This document shows, piece after piece, positions 1 through 7,986 of a stretch of DNA of 64,000 bases. Source of the stretch: Streptomyces roseirectus (GTDB taxonomy: Bacteria; Actinomycetota; Actinomycetes; Streptomycetales; Streptomycetaceae); assembly GCF_014489635.1 (NCBI RefSeq), contig NZ_CP060828.1, positions 8,234,001 to 8,298,000 of the forward strand. The letters are read 5' to 3'. A program made the position numbers and the translations under genes. The notes beneath the pieces are model-generated. The model was not told the origin of the DNA and searched no databases. It saw only the letters and a program-made list of their open reading frames with translations. Numbering within the stretch: position 1 is the first letter of the stretch; each line of letters opens with the position of its first letter.

Positions 1-995
1 TAGATCGGGTTGAACGTGCACAGCGCGTCGCCGGTGGCGAGGAACCCGGCCGGCGTCCCCGGCAGGTCGTAGCGGCGCCGGACGTTCGAGGTGCGCCGGA
101 AGCCGAACGGCGGCGTCAGCGGCTCGGCCTCCGCCAGCCACCGGTCGAGCAGCGGATGCCCGAGCCGCTTGGTGTACGCGACGAACTCCTCGTCCCCCGT
201 GGGCGGTTCGTCGCCGCGCAGCCCTGACACGATCACCAGGTGCGTGCCGTCCTCCAGCGGCAGCGCGCCCCCGCCGTGGATCTGCTCGGGGCTGGGGTAG
301 ACGTAGTAGCCCACGGTGTCGGCGTCGAGCTGGATGCCCCCCTCGCCCCGGTAGATCCGCGAGGCGTAGGCGAGCCCGGTGTCGATGGTCTCCTCATGGA
401 CGGCGCCCGCGCCCAGCTCCGTCAGCCACTGCGGCGCCTTGGTGCCGGCGCCCGACGCGTCGACCACCAAGTCCGCCGCCAGGTCCCGCAGTCCGGCCCC
501 CGCACCCTCGGCGCGGTCCCGCACGCGCACACCCCGCACCCGCGCGGAATCCCCGAGGAACCCGACGACGTCCGTCCCCTCCAGCACCTCGATCGCCGGA
601 TCGGCGAGCACCCGGCGGCGCACCAGCTCCTCCAACTGCCCCCGGGAACCGGTGAAGATGTGCGTCGACGCCGGGAACCGGCGCAGCCAGTGGCCGTTCT
701 GCCACAGCGCCATGTCCGACGGCAGCCCTACCCACGGCGCCCCCGCCGCCCTCAACTCCGCCAGGAAACCCGGCAGCAGCGACTCCAGCGCCGTCTGCCC
801 GCCCTTCAGCAGGACGTGCGGATGCCGCCCCTGCGGCACCCCGGGCCGCGCCCCGCCGCCCTCCGGGAACCGGTCCCGCTCGACCACCGTCACCCGGTCG
901 GCGTGCCCGGCCAGGACATGCGCGGCGAGCAGCCCCGCGAGGCTCCCGCCCACCACGACCGCGTGCCGCCGGCCCGTACCCGTCGCAGAGTCCAC
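1..995 (-). CDS. FAD-dependent monooxygenase/oxidoreductase, 3' end outside window
   Basis: The frame opens with a GTG at 995, preceded by an AGGGAG ribosome site, and runs off the left edge after 331 codons, so the C-terminus is missing. Residues 13-21 form a dinucleotide-binding strand with GGSLAG, and a GDALCTFNPI block at about residues 322-331 matches the second FAD contact of the p-hydroxybenzoate/polyketide hydroxylase family. These enzymes are cytosolic flavoproteins that hydroxylate or oxidise aromatic, polyene or terpenoid substrates with NAD(P)H and O2. The substrate cannot be told. It is transcribed away from the symporter gene, leaving about 155 bp for both promoters. FAD fold is seen; monooxygenase activity is inferred from the family. 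Confidence 0.8.
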   Translation of the reverse strand, partial: MDSATGTGRRHAVVVGGSLAGLLAAHVLAGHADRVTVVERDRFPEGGGARPGVPQGRHPHVLLKGGQTALESLLPGFLAELRAAGAPWVGLPSDMALWQNGHWLRRFPASTHIFTGSRGQLEELVRRRVLADPAIEVLEGTDVVGFLGDSARVRGVRVRDRAEGAGAGLRDLAADLVVDASGAGTKAPQWLTELGAGAVHEETIDTGLAYASRIYRGEGGIQLDADTVGYYVYPSPEQIHGGGALPLEDGTHLVIVSGLRGDEPPTGDEEFVAYTKRLGHPLLDRWLAEAEPLTPPFGFRRTSNVRRRYDLPGTPAGFLATGDALCTFNPI

Positions 996-1151
996 TGATC
1001 CAACTCCCTGATCGTCACATCACGTGCTGAGACGAGTATCCCGCGTCACGGCCCGCGTCCTAAGGGATTGTTAGGACTTCGCCCCCGATCTTGTCCGGCC
1101 CCGCCGCCGCCCGGATTCTGGCTGCTCCGGGCCGCTGACGAGGGAGTTTCC

Positions 1152-2462
1152 ATGGCCACACAGGACACCGCCGTCCACGGGAGGGACACCCGGCACGACG
1201 AGCGCAGGGTCGCGAAGAACATCGTGCGCGGCTCGGTCGGCAACCTCATCGAGTGGTACGACTGGTACGCGTACACCGCGTTCAGCGTCTACTTCGCCGC
1301 CGCGTTCTTCCCCGCCGGTGACCAGACCGCCCAACTCCTCAACACCGCCGCCGTGTTCGCCGTCGGGTTCCTGATGCGGCCGATCGGCGGCTGGGTGCTG
1401 GGCCGCTACGCCGACCGGCGCGGACGGCGGTCCGCGCTCACCCTCTCCGTGACGCTGATGGCGGCCGGTTCGCTGATCGTCGCGCTGACGCCGTCCTACG
1501 ACACGATCGGCGTCGTCGCGCCCGTCATGCTCGTCACCGCCCGCCTCCTGCAAGGGATCTCGGTCGGCGGGGAGTACTCGACGTCGGCGACGTACATGTC
1601 CGAGATGGCGACGCCGGGCAAGCGCGGCTACTACTCCAGCTTCCAGTACGTGACCCTGATCGCCGGGCAGTTGACGGCGCTGGGGCTCCAGATCGTCCTC
1701 CAGTCGGTGCTGTCCGACGGGCAGATGGAGGCGTGGGGCTGGCGCGTCGCGTTCGTCGTCGGCGCCGCCGGGGCGGTCGTCGTGCTGTGGCTGCGGCGGG
1801 GGATGGACGAGTCGGAGAGCTACGAGCAGTCGGCTTCGTCCGGAGAGAGCCGGGGGTCCCTGCGGACGCTGCTCTCCTACCCCCGCCAGTGCCTGGTCGT
1901 CGTCGGCCTCACCATGGGCGGCACGCTGTTCTTCTACACCTACACGACCTACCTCCAGAAGTTCATGGTCAACACCAGCGGCATCGCCAAACCCACCGCC
2001 GCGTGGATCAACTTCTGCGCCCTGCTGGTGTTCGTCGTCCTGCAACCGGTGATGGGCCGCCTCTCCGACAAGGTCGGCCGCCGGCCGCTGCTGATCGGCT
2101 TCGGGGTGCTCGGCGCGCTCGTCGTCGTCCCCTCCCTGACCCTCCTCTCGCACACCGACAACCCGTACCACGCCTTCGTGTTGATGGTCGTCCCGCTCGC
2201 GATCAGCTCGCTCTACACCTCGATCAGCGCGGTCGTGAAGGCGGAACTCTTCCCAACGGCCATCCGAGCCCTGGGAGTCGGCCTGCCCTACGCGCTGACC
2301 GTCGCCCTCTTCGGCGGGACCGCCGAGTACATCGCCCTGTGGTTCAAGGACATCGGCCACGAGACCTGGTACTTCTACTACGTCACCGCCTGCGTCCTGG
2401 TCTCCCTGCTCGTCTACATTCGGATGCGCGAGACGTCGGACGGCTCGCCGCTGGACGACTAG
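1152..2462 (+). CDS. MFS metabolite:H+ symporter (KgtP-like)
   Basis: A 436-residue membrane protein of the major facilitator superfamily, metabolite:H+ symporter group. The GNLIEWYDWY block near residues 37-46 at the start of TM1 is the hallmark of the alpha-ketoglutarate/proline-betaine/citrate permeases, and a GRYADRRGRR loop between TM2 and TM3 is the MFS signature. It should import an organic acid or related small metabolite with protons across the cytoplasmic membrane. The ATG at 1152 follows a GAGGGAG site; an in-frame ATG 84 bases upstream has no such support. It is 15 bp from the response regulator gene, which suggests that the two-component system controls its own transporter. Exact substrate is unknown. 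Confidence 0.88.
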   Translation: MATQDTAVHGRDTRHDERRVAKNIVRGSVGNLIEWYDWYAYTAFSVYFAAAFFPAGDQTAQLLNTAAVFAVGFLMRPIGGWVLGRYADRRGRRSALTLSVTLMAAGSLIVALTPSYDTIGVVAPVMLVTARLLQGISVGGEYSTSATYMSEMATPGKRGYYSSFQYVTLIAGQLTALGLQIVLQSVLSDGQMEAWGWRVAFVVGAAGAVVVLWLRRGMDESESYEQSASSGESRGSLRTLLSYPRQCLVVVGLTMGGTLFFYTYTTYLQKFMVNTSGIAKPTAAWINFCALLVFVVLQPVMGRLSDKVGRRPLLIGFGVLGALVVVPSLTLLSHTDNPYHAFVLMVVPLAISSLYTSISAVVKAELFPTAIRALGVGLPYALTVALFGGTAEYIALWFKDIGHETWYFYYVTACVLVSLLVYIRMRETSDGSPLDD

Positions 2463-2477
2463 GAAGGGCGCGACGCC

Positions 2478-3137
2478 GTGCGGGTGCTGCTGGCCGAGGA
2501 CGACGACGGGGTCGCGGGCGCCCTCACCGAGGCCCTGTACGACGCCGGGCACCAGCCCGACCGGGTCCGCCGGGGCGAGGACGTCCTCACCCGGCACCGG
2601 CAGGCCGACCTGCTCCTCCTCGACCTCGGCCTGCCCGACCTCGACGGCCTCGACGTGCTGCGCAAACTCCGCGCGGTCAGCGCCCTGCCGGTGCTGGTCC
2701 TCACCGCGCGCGGCGACGAACGCTCCGTCGTGCGGGGACTGCGGCTCGGCGCCGACGACTACCTCGTCAAACCGGTCCGGCTCGCCGAACTCCTCGCCCG
2801 CATCGAGGCGGTGGCCCGGCGCGCCGCCGCCCTCGCCGCGCCCGAGCGGCGCACCGTGCGCGCCGGGGACGTCGAAGTCGACCTGGAAGCCCGGCGGGTG
2901 CGGGTCGGCGACGGCGAAGTCCGGCTCACCACCAAGGAGTTCGAGATCCTGGCCGCGCTCGCCTCCCGCGCCGGGGCCGCCGTCAGCCGTCAGCAGCTCC
3001 TCGACGAGGTGTGGGGCGACGCCTACCTCGCGGTGTCGCGGTCCCTGGACGTCCACATCACGCAACTGCGCGCCAAGCTCGGCCGGCCCGGCGTCCTCAC
3101 CACCATCCGCGGGTTCGGCTACCGCTTCGGCGGCTGA
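2478..3137 (+). CDS. OmpR/TctD-type response regulator
   Basis: A 219-residue response regulator. The receiver domain has acidic residues 7-9, phosphoacceptor Asp49, Thr76 and Lys98 in the expected spacing. The C-terminal half (about 130-219) is an OmpR-type winged helix with the RLTTKEFEIL and LDVHITQLRAKL helices and the terminal IRGFGYRF hairpin. It starts with GTG after AGGAAGGG. The kinase gene begins 3 bp after its stop, so the pair is co-translated. Members of the TctD/OmpR group bind DNA as phosphorylated dimers. The adjacent symporter and TAXI protein suggest control of organic-acid uptake; that assignment is inferred from neighbours. Confidence 0.92.
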   Translation: MRVLLAEDDDGVAGALTEALYDAGHQPDRVRRGEDVLTRHRQADLLLLDLGLPDLDGLDVLRKLRAVSALPVLVLTARGDERSVVRGLRLGADDYLVKPVRLAELLARIEAVARRAAALAAPERRTVRAGDVEVDLEARRVRVGDGEVRLTTKEFEILAALASRAGAAVSRQQLLDEVWGDAYLAVSRSLDVHITQLRAKLGRPGVLTTIRGFGYRFGG

Positions 3138-3140
3138 ACC

Positions 3141-4532
3141 GTGCGCGCCCGGGTCCTCACGGTGGTGCTGGCGTTCGCCCTGCTCGCCGTCGCCGGGTTC
3201 GCCGGACCGCTGCTGACGCTGACGGCCGTCCAGCGCACCGGGCAGCTCGTCGCCGCCCGCTCGGCCGACCTCGACCGCTTCGCCACCCTCGCCGAACAGG
3301 CCGCCCGGAGCGGCGACTTCGGCACGCTGGACGCCGAGGTCGAGCGGTACACGGCCCTGTACGGCGAGGCCGTCGTGGTCGTCGACGCGCGGCGCGCGCC
3401 GGTCGTCGAGACCGGGGGCATGCGGGCGTCCGACCCCGCTGTCGCCCGGCTCGTCGACGCCGCCCTGCGCAGTCAACTCCGGTATCCCGAGGGGACGGTG
3501 CGGCCCTGGTCGCGGGCCGATGTGCTGCTGTCCCGGCCCGTCGGGACCGGGACGCGGGTGTCCGGGGCGGTCGTGCTGCGGGCGTCGGTGCGGGCCGCCG
3601 CCGACGATGTCGCGCTGCGGTGGGCCCTCGTCCTCGCCGGGGCCGGGGTGTTCGCGGGGGCGTGCGTGCTGCTCGCGCGGCGGGCGACGCAGTGGGTGGT
3701 GCGGCCGTTGCACCGGCTCGACCGGGCCGTGGGGACACTGGCCGCCGGGCTGCCGCCCGAGCGGGGCGTGCGGGCCGGGGGGCCGCCTGAGTTGCGGCAG
3801 GTCGTCGAGGGGTTCAACCGGATGGCGGACACTGTGACGACCGCGCTCGCCCAGCAGCGGCGGCTCGTTGCCGACACCTCGCACCAACTCCGCAATCCGC
3901 TCGCCGCGTTGAGGCTGCGCATTGACTCGCTCCAAGGGCGGCTGCCGGAGTCGGCTGGGCGCACGTATGCGGGGGTGACGTCCGAACTGGAGCGGATGGA
4001 ACGGCTGTTGGACGATCTGATGACCCTCGCTGATGCCGAACACCGGGCCGGGGAGCTGGCGGTGACTCGGCGTCAGGGCGGCGGGTGCGAGGCGCGGGCG
4101 GTGATCGAGGCACAGGTGGAGGTGTGGCGGCCGGTCGCGGAGGAGGCCGGGGTGTCCTTGGTGTGTGTGCCGGGGGAGGGGGCCGTGGTGTGCTCGGGGG
4201 ATGAGCTGGCGCAGGTGGTCGACATTCTCGTCGACAATGCGATCAAGTACGGGGGTGGGCTTGTCGAGGTGGGGTGCGGGGTGGTGGGGGCTGAGGTTGT
4301 GGTCGAGGTGCGGGATGACGGGGCGGGGCTTTCGGAGGCGGAACTCGCCTGTGCCGGGGGGCGGTTCTGGCGTGCGGAGCGGCATCGGGGGGTGCGGGGG
4401 AGCGGGCTGGGGCTCGCGATCGCCGAGCGGCTGGTGGCGGGGCATGGGGGGCGGATCGAGTTCGTGGCGGGGGAGCCGAGGGGGCTGGTGGTGCGGGTGG
4501 TGCTGCCGGTACGGGGGAGTGGGGCGGGGTGA
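3141..4532 (+). CDS. Two-component sensor histidine kinase
   Basis: A 463-residue membrane histidine kinase with GTG start. A TM helix lies at about residues 4-26, an extracytoplasmic domain of roughly 130 residues follows, then a second TM near 158-180 and a HAMP-like linker. The DHp helix carries DTSHQLRNPLAAL with phosphoacceptor His248. The ATPase part shows an N box (VDNAIKYGG), a DDGAGLS G1 box and a GSGLGLAIAERL G2 box. Size and layout fit the TctE/QseC type. The small extracellular domain and the TAXI binding protein gene 170 bp downstream make a binding-protein-assisted sensor plausible. Codon use drifts to very G-rich in the last third. Confidence 0.92.
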   Translation: MRARVLTVVLAFALLAVAGFAGPLLTLTAVQRTGQLVAARSADLDRFATLAEQAARSGDFGTLDAEVERYTALYGEAVVVVDARRAPVVETGGMRASDPAVARLVDAALRSQLRYPEGTVRPWSRADVLLSRPVGTGTRVSGAVVLRASVRAAADDVALRWALVLAGAGVFAGACVLLARRATQWVVRPLHRLDRAVGTLAAGLPPERGVRAGGPPELRQVVEGFNRMADTVTTALAQQRRLVADTSHQLRNPLAALRLRIDSLQGRLPESAGRTYAGVTSELERMERLLDDLMTLADAEHRAGELAVTRRQGGGCEARAVIEAQVEVWRPVAEEAGVSLVCVPGEGAVVCSGDELAQVVDILVDNAIKYGGGLVEVGCGVVGAEVVVEVRDDGAGLSEAELACAGGRFWRAERHRGVRGSGLGLAIAERLVAGHGGRIEFVAGEPRGLVVRVVLPVRGSGAG

Positions 4533-4701
4533 CGGGGGTTGGGGGCGGAGGGGGTGTGGCTCGGGTGGCGGGGGTGTGGCGCGGGGTGTGCGTGGGGTGT
4601 GCGGCAGGGGTGTGGCGCGTGGGGCGTGAGGCGTGTGCGGGGCGTGTGATGGGTTCGGGGCGCGGTGCGCGGTGCCCGGGTGTCGGGGCGGGGGGCCTCG
4701 G
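4533..4701 (+). repeat. G-rich spacer with irregular GGGGTGTGG repeats
   Basis: The gap between the kinase and the TAXI gene is almost free of C-rich or A/T-rich stretches on the plus strand. It contains several irregular copies of GGGGTGTGG or GGGGTGTGC about 15-20 bp apart. Such runs can form G-quadruplexes in the RNA or the coding strand. No open frame with Streptomyces codon use is seen. It may tune read-through from the kinase gene into the TAXI gene; this is inference. Confidence 0.45.
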
Positions 4702-5676
4702 ATGAGCGGGGTGTTGGGGCGGCGCGTCGTCCTGTGTGCCGCCCTCGGGGGTGTCGGTGCCGGGGTGCTCGGTGGGGATGCGCGGGGTGCGGATCGGGGG
4801 CCCACCGGGCGGGTGCGGATCGCCACCGGCGAGGGCGACGGGTTCTACACGGCGTTCGGGAAGCTGCTCGCCGTGCAGGTCAGCGCCGTGTACCCGCGGC
4901 TCGGCTGCGAGGTCGTCGGGAGTCAGGGCAGCGTCGACAACGTGCGCCTGCTGGCGGCGGGGCGCGCCGATGTGGCGCTCGCGCTGGCCGACATCGCGTG
5001 GTCCGCGTACGCCGGGCGCGGGCCGTTCGCGCGGCCGGTGCCGCTGCGGGCCGTCGGGCGGGTGTACGAGAACTACGCGCAGCTGGCGGTGCGGGCCGGG
5101 TCGCCGGTCCGGAACGTGGCCGACCTCGCGGGGCGCACGGTGTCGGTGGGGGCGCCGGGGTCCGGCGGCGCGGTCCTCGGGGACCGGCTGCTGCGCGCGG
5201 CGGGGCTCACGCCGGGCGTGGACGTCCGGGTCCGGCACCTGCTGATGCCGGACGCGGCAACGGCCGTCCGCGCGGGCCTGGTCGACGCCCTGCTGGTGGC
5301 CGGTGGCGTACCGGCGCCGGTGCTCGCGGGGCTCGCCGACGACCCCGGCATCCGGCTGCTGCCGCTCGCCGGGCTGCTGCCCCGGGTCCGGCGGGAGGGC
5401 GGCGCCGGGGTCGAGGCGGTGACGGTGCCGGCGGGCGCGTACGGGGCGGCGGGCGAGGTCGCCACGATCGGGGTCGCCAACCTGCTGCTGTGCCGCCCGG
5501 ACCTGCCGTCGCCGCTCGCCGCCGCGCTCACGCATGTGCTGGTGCGGCGGGCCGCCTCTTTGGTGCCCGAGGCCGCGCTCGGGACGCAGTTCCTGGACGT
5601 GCGGAGTCTGATCTCGACGGGGGAGGTGCCGTTGCACGGCGGGGCGGTGGCCGCGTACCGGGAGCTGCACGGGTGA
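4702..5676 (+). CDS. TAXI-family TRAP-type solute-binding protein, secreted
   Basis: A 324-residue exported protein. The ATG at 4702 starts a signal sequence with LGRR, a hydrophobic core and a small-residue cleavage region near residues 25-30; an upstream in-frame ATG gives no signal. The mature part begins with RVRIATGEGDGFYTAFGKLLA, which resembles the glycine-rich entry of the TAXI (TRAP-associated extracytoplasmic immunogenic) family, followed by SQGSVDNVRLLAAGRADVALA. These proteins bind dicarboxylates or amino acids outside the membrane. No TRAP membrane subunits (DctQ/DctM) are next to it, so it may work as a ligand sensor for the upstream kinase or feed the symporter. Family placement is fairly firm; role is inferred. 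Confidence 0.8.
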   Translation: MSGVLGRRVVLCAALGGVGAGVLGGDARGADRGPTGRVRIATGEGDGFYTAFGKLLAVQVSAVYPRLGCEVVGSQGSVDNVRLLAAGRADVALALADIAWSAYAGRGPFARPVPLRAVGRVYENYAQLAVRAGSPVRNVADLAGRTVSVGAPGSGGAVLGDRLLRAAGLTPGVDVRVRHLLMPDAATAVRAGLVDALLVAGGVPAPVLAGLADDPGIRLLPLAGLLPRVRREGGAGVEAVTVPAGAYGAAGEVATIGVANLLLCRPDLPSPLAAALTHVLVRRAASLVPEAALGTQFLDVRSLISTGEVPLHGGAVAAYRELHG

Positions 5677-5699
5677 GGGTGTTCCGGACGGCCTGCGGT

Positions 5700-6350
5700 T
5701 CAGGGTTGTTCGGTCACCTCCGACCAGTGCACGGTTCGGTCGCACCAGCGTTCCAGGAGGACGCGGTCGTGGCCGACCGCGAGGAGGCCGGCGCCTGTCG
5801 CGCAGCGGTAGCCCTCGACCGCGCGCACCAGTGCGGCCGTTGTCGACGCGTCGAGCATCGCCGTCATCTCGTCGCAGATCAGCCAGCGCGGGCGCAGGGA
5901 CAACGCGCGGGCCAGACAGGCGCGTTGGAGCTGGCCGTCGCTGACCTCGTGGGGGCGGCGGGCGAGGAGGTCGGGGGTGAGGCCGACCGCGTCGACGAGG
6001 TTGTCGATGTGCGGGGGACGGCCGTTCGCGCGCAGCGGCTCGGCGATGAGGTCCGTGAGGGTGAGGCGGGGGTCCGCCGAGAGGCGGGGCTGCTGGAAGA
6101 CGACGCCCACCGCCGTGCGCTGCTCCTTCGGCGCGCGGTGGCGCCAGCGGCGGACGCGGGTGCCGTCCAGGGTCAGGGTGCCCGCGGCGGGGCGGTGCAG
6201 GAGCGCGGCGACCCTGGCCAGCGTGGACTTGCCGCAGCCGCTCGGACCGAGGAGGCCGACGGACTCGCCGCGGGCGACCGTGAGGGACGCGGCACGGACG
6301 GCCGGGGCCTTCCTGTCGTACCCGGCGGTGATGGCGCGCAGTTCAAGCAC
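5700..6350 (-). CDS. nikE: Nickel/peptide ABC transporter ATP-binding protein (second ATPase)
   Basis: A 216-residue ABC ATPase of the DppF/OppF/NikE type, last gene of a five-gene minus-strand operon. The Walker A motif GPSGCGKST spans residues 35-43. The Q loop is FQQPRL and Walker B is WLICDEMTAMLD. The signature is VSDGQLQRA rather than LSGGQ, a variation also seen in other NikE/DppF-type subunits. The switch His lies in AVGHDR. At 216 residues it is shorter than most DppF proteins, lacking the usual C-terminal oligopeptide tail, as NikE subunits often do. Its start overlaps the nikD stop by 8 bp, so translation is probably coupled. Confidence 0.85.
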   Translation of the reverse strand: MLELRAITAGYDRKAPAVRAASLTVARGESVGLLGPSGCGKSTLARVAALLHRPAAGTLTLDGTRVRRWRHRAPKEQRTAVGVVFQQPRLSADPRLTLTDLIAEPLRANGRPPHIDNLVDAVGLTPDLLARRPHEVSDGQLQRACLARALSLRPRWLICDEMTAMLDASTTAALVRAVEGYRCATGAGLLAVGHDRVLLERWCDRTVHWSEVTEQP

Positions 6351-7296
6351 GGAGGTCCTCCATGAGGTGGGGGTGGTGGCAGGCGACCGCGCCGGTCGTC
6401 GGCGGGAGGGTCGCGCAGGAGGCGGTCGCGCGGGCGCAGCGCGGGGCGAACGCGCAGCCGTCGGGCAGGGCGCCCAGCTCCGGGGGCATGCCGGGGACGG
6501 GGCGGAACGCGCGGTCGGGCAGGGCGTCCAGGAGACCCTGGCTGTAGGGGTGGCGGGGGCCGGGCTCGCCGAAGAACGCCGCTGCGTCGGCGAGTTCGAC
6601 GATCCGGCCCGCGTACATCACCGCCACGCGGTCCGCGACGCGCCGCGCCGCCGCGAGGTCGTGCGTGATCATCAGCAGCGCGCGGCCCTCCTCGGCGGTG
6701 ACGTGCCGGCGCAGCTCGTCCACGGTGTGCTCGACGAGGTCCCGGTCCAGGCCGGTCGTCGGCTCGTCGGCCAGCAACAGCGGGGCCTCGCCGACCAACG
6801 CGAGGGCGGTGGCGGCGCGTTGGGCCAGGCCGCCGGAGAGCTGGTGCGGGTAGCGGTCGAGGTGGTCGAGCGGGAACGCGGCGCGCTCGGCCGCTCTCTC
6901 GACGGCCCCTGGGTCTCTCGTGTTCGTCAACGCCCGTATGGTCTCCGCGAGTTGGGAACGGACCGTGCGCACCGGTGTCAGGTGCGCCGCCGGGCTCTGC
7001 GGCACCAGCCCGACGAGCCTGCCCCGCACCCGCCTCACCAGCGTCCCCTCGTCCGCCGCGATCAGATCCAGCCCCCTCAGCCAAGCCTCCCCGCACGCCT
7101 GCGCGTTCGCCGGCAACAGCCCCAACAACGCCGACGCCAGCACCGACTTACCGCACCCGCTCTCCCCGATCAGCGCGAGACATTCCCCCGCCGCCACGTC
7201 CAGCCGCACATCGGTGACGGCGGGTATGTGACGTCCACCCGGCATCAAGAAGCGAACGGAGAGCCCACGCAGGGAGAGAACAGGCTGGTCGGTCAT
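6343..7296 (-). CDS. nikD: Nickel/peptide ABC transporter ATP-binding protein (first ATPase)
   Basis: A 317-residue DppD/NikD-type ATPase. The ATG at 7296 gives a standard N-terminus (MTDQPVLSLRGLSVRF); the frame stays open far upstream through the repeat insert, but that part has no domain-like sequence. Walker A is GESGCGKS at 44-51, the signature QLSGGLAQR precedes Walker B (LLLADEPTTGLD), and the switch His is in ITHDLA. The C-terminal tail has cysteines in the GCAFAPRCARATASC pattern, the oligopeptide/nickel ATPase C-terminal domain. It pairs with NikE to drive import through NikBC. Its separation from nikC by about 690 bp is unusual for this operon type. Confidence 0.88.
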   Translation of the reverse strand: MTDQPVLSLRGLSVRFLMPGGRHIPAVTDVRLDVAAGECLALIGESGCGKSVLASALLGLLPANAQACGEAWLRGLDLIAADEGTLVRRVRGRLVGLVPQSPAAHLTPVRTVRSQLAETIRALTNTRDPGAVERAAERAAFPLDHLDRYPHQLSGGLAQRAATALALVGEAPLLLADEPTTGLDRDLVEHTVDELRRHVTAEEGRALLMITHDLAAARRVADRVAVMYAGRIVELADAAAFFGEPGPRHPYSQGLLDALPDRAFRPVPGMPPELGALPDGCAFAPRCARATASCATLPPTTGAVACHHPHLMEDLRA

Positions 7297-7532
7297 GGTG
7301 CGGCTCCCTGGGGGTGGCGGGGTCGAGGAGTGGGACGGGGGTGTGGTGGGTGGGGTGGAGTGGGGGACTGGGGTGGGGTGGCGTCCGTCGTGCTGCTGGG
7401 CGCGGGCGGCTCCCGGCAGAGGTGGTGCCCCGTCGGGTGGCGCGGCTGGTCGGCAGTCCCGGCTTCGCGGACCGTGACGCTGACCGGCCCGGCCGTCGGC
7501 CGCCAGGTGGTCCGGGTGGCGGCGGCCGGTTC

Positions 7533-7590
7533 GCGGGGTGAGGCGGGGCGGGGTGAGGCAGGGAGGGGTGAGGCGGGGCGGGGCGGGGCG
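7533..7590. repeat. Short G-rich tandem repeat (GCGGGGTGAGGCGG type)
   Basis: Three to four imperfect copies of GCGGGGTGAGGCGG occur in a row just beyond the 45-bp array. The period is about 14-17 bp. It is probably a simple-sequence expansion within the same operon insert. Confidence 0.5.
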
Positions 7591-7698
7591 GTTCGGCTGT
7601 GCGGGCTCTCGGCGGGCCGTCCGAGGCGGCGAGGTCCGTGCGGGTGCACGACTCGGGGGTGTGCCGCTCCCCGACGGGGCCCATGCCGCCGGCCTCGG

Positions 7699-7962
7699 CC
7701 CGTCCGGTCGCTCCTTGGCGGGCTCCCGCACCACTGCTCCCGTCCGGTGCGGTGGGCTCCAGACCGGTCCCCGGGCCACCGGTACCGTCCGCCGCGGCCG
7801 TTTCTCGGTCGGCTTCTGCGCGAGTGCTCCTGGCCGGCGTGGCGGTTTCTCGGTGGTCCCTCGCGTGAATGCTCCCGTCCAGTGCGGCCGTCTCTCGGCC
7901 GGCCCCCGCGCAAGTCCTCCCGCCCGGCGTCGCCGCCCCTCGGCGGACCCCCGTGCTCCCGG
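7699..7962. repeat. Degenerate 45-bp tandem repeat, about six units
   Basis: Anchoring on the block CTCGG (or CTTGG) gives copies at 7714, 7804, 7849, 7894 and 7939, each exactly 45 or 90 bp apart, with a poorly conserved unit at about 7759. Each unit reads roughly CGTTTCTCGG, a C/G-rich middle, then GCTCCCGTCC or similar. Because 45 is a multiple of three, the minus strand encodes a 15-residue period (for example GAFTRGTTEKPPRRP and GALAQKPTEKRPRRT). Units diverge by substitutions, not by indels, which implies an old array that has kept its phase. Confidence 0.7.
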
Positions 7963-7986
7963 CCCCCGTACCTCCACCCCACCCCC

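Larger units (their letters stand above)
7297..7986 (-). other. 690-bp low-complexity insert between nikC and nikD
   Basis: No protein domain or RNA motif is recognisable here. Both long minus-strand frames stay open and read as Pro/Arg/Gly-rich, repetitive sequence; one is continuous with the nikD frame. The nikC-distal part consists of 45-bp repeats (listed separately), and the part nearer nikD has a G-rich 15-bp repeat. I treat it as non-coding spacer inside the operon. Alternatives are an N-terminal extension of NikD or a small repetitive protein, for which there is no good ribosome site. Confidence 0.5.

Noticed and set aside
1071..4826. Minus-strand open frame of 1251 codons
   Set aside because: It is antisense to four genes with clear domains; its product is Pro/His/Arg/Gly low complexity, the usual shadow of GC-biased codons.
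6343..7977. 544-residue NikD with a long N-terminal extension
   Set aside because: The extra part is repeat-derived low complexity; the ATG at 7296 gives the normal family N-terminus.
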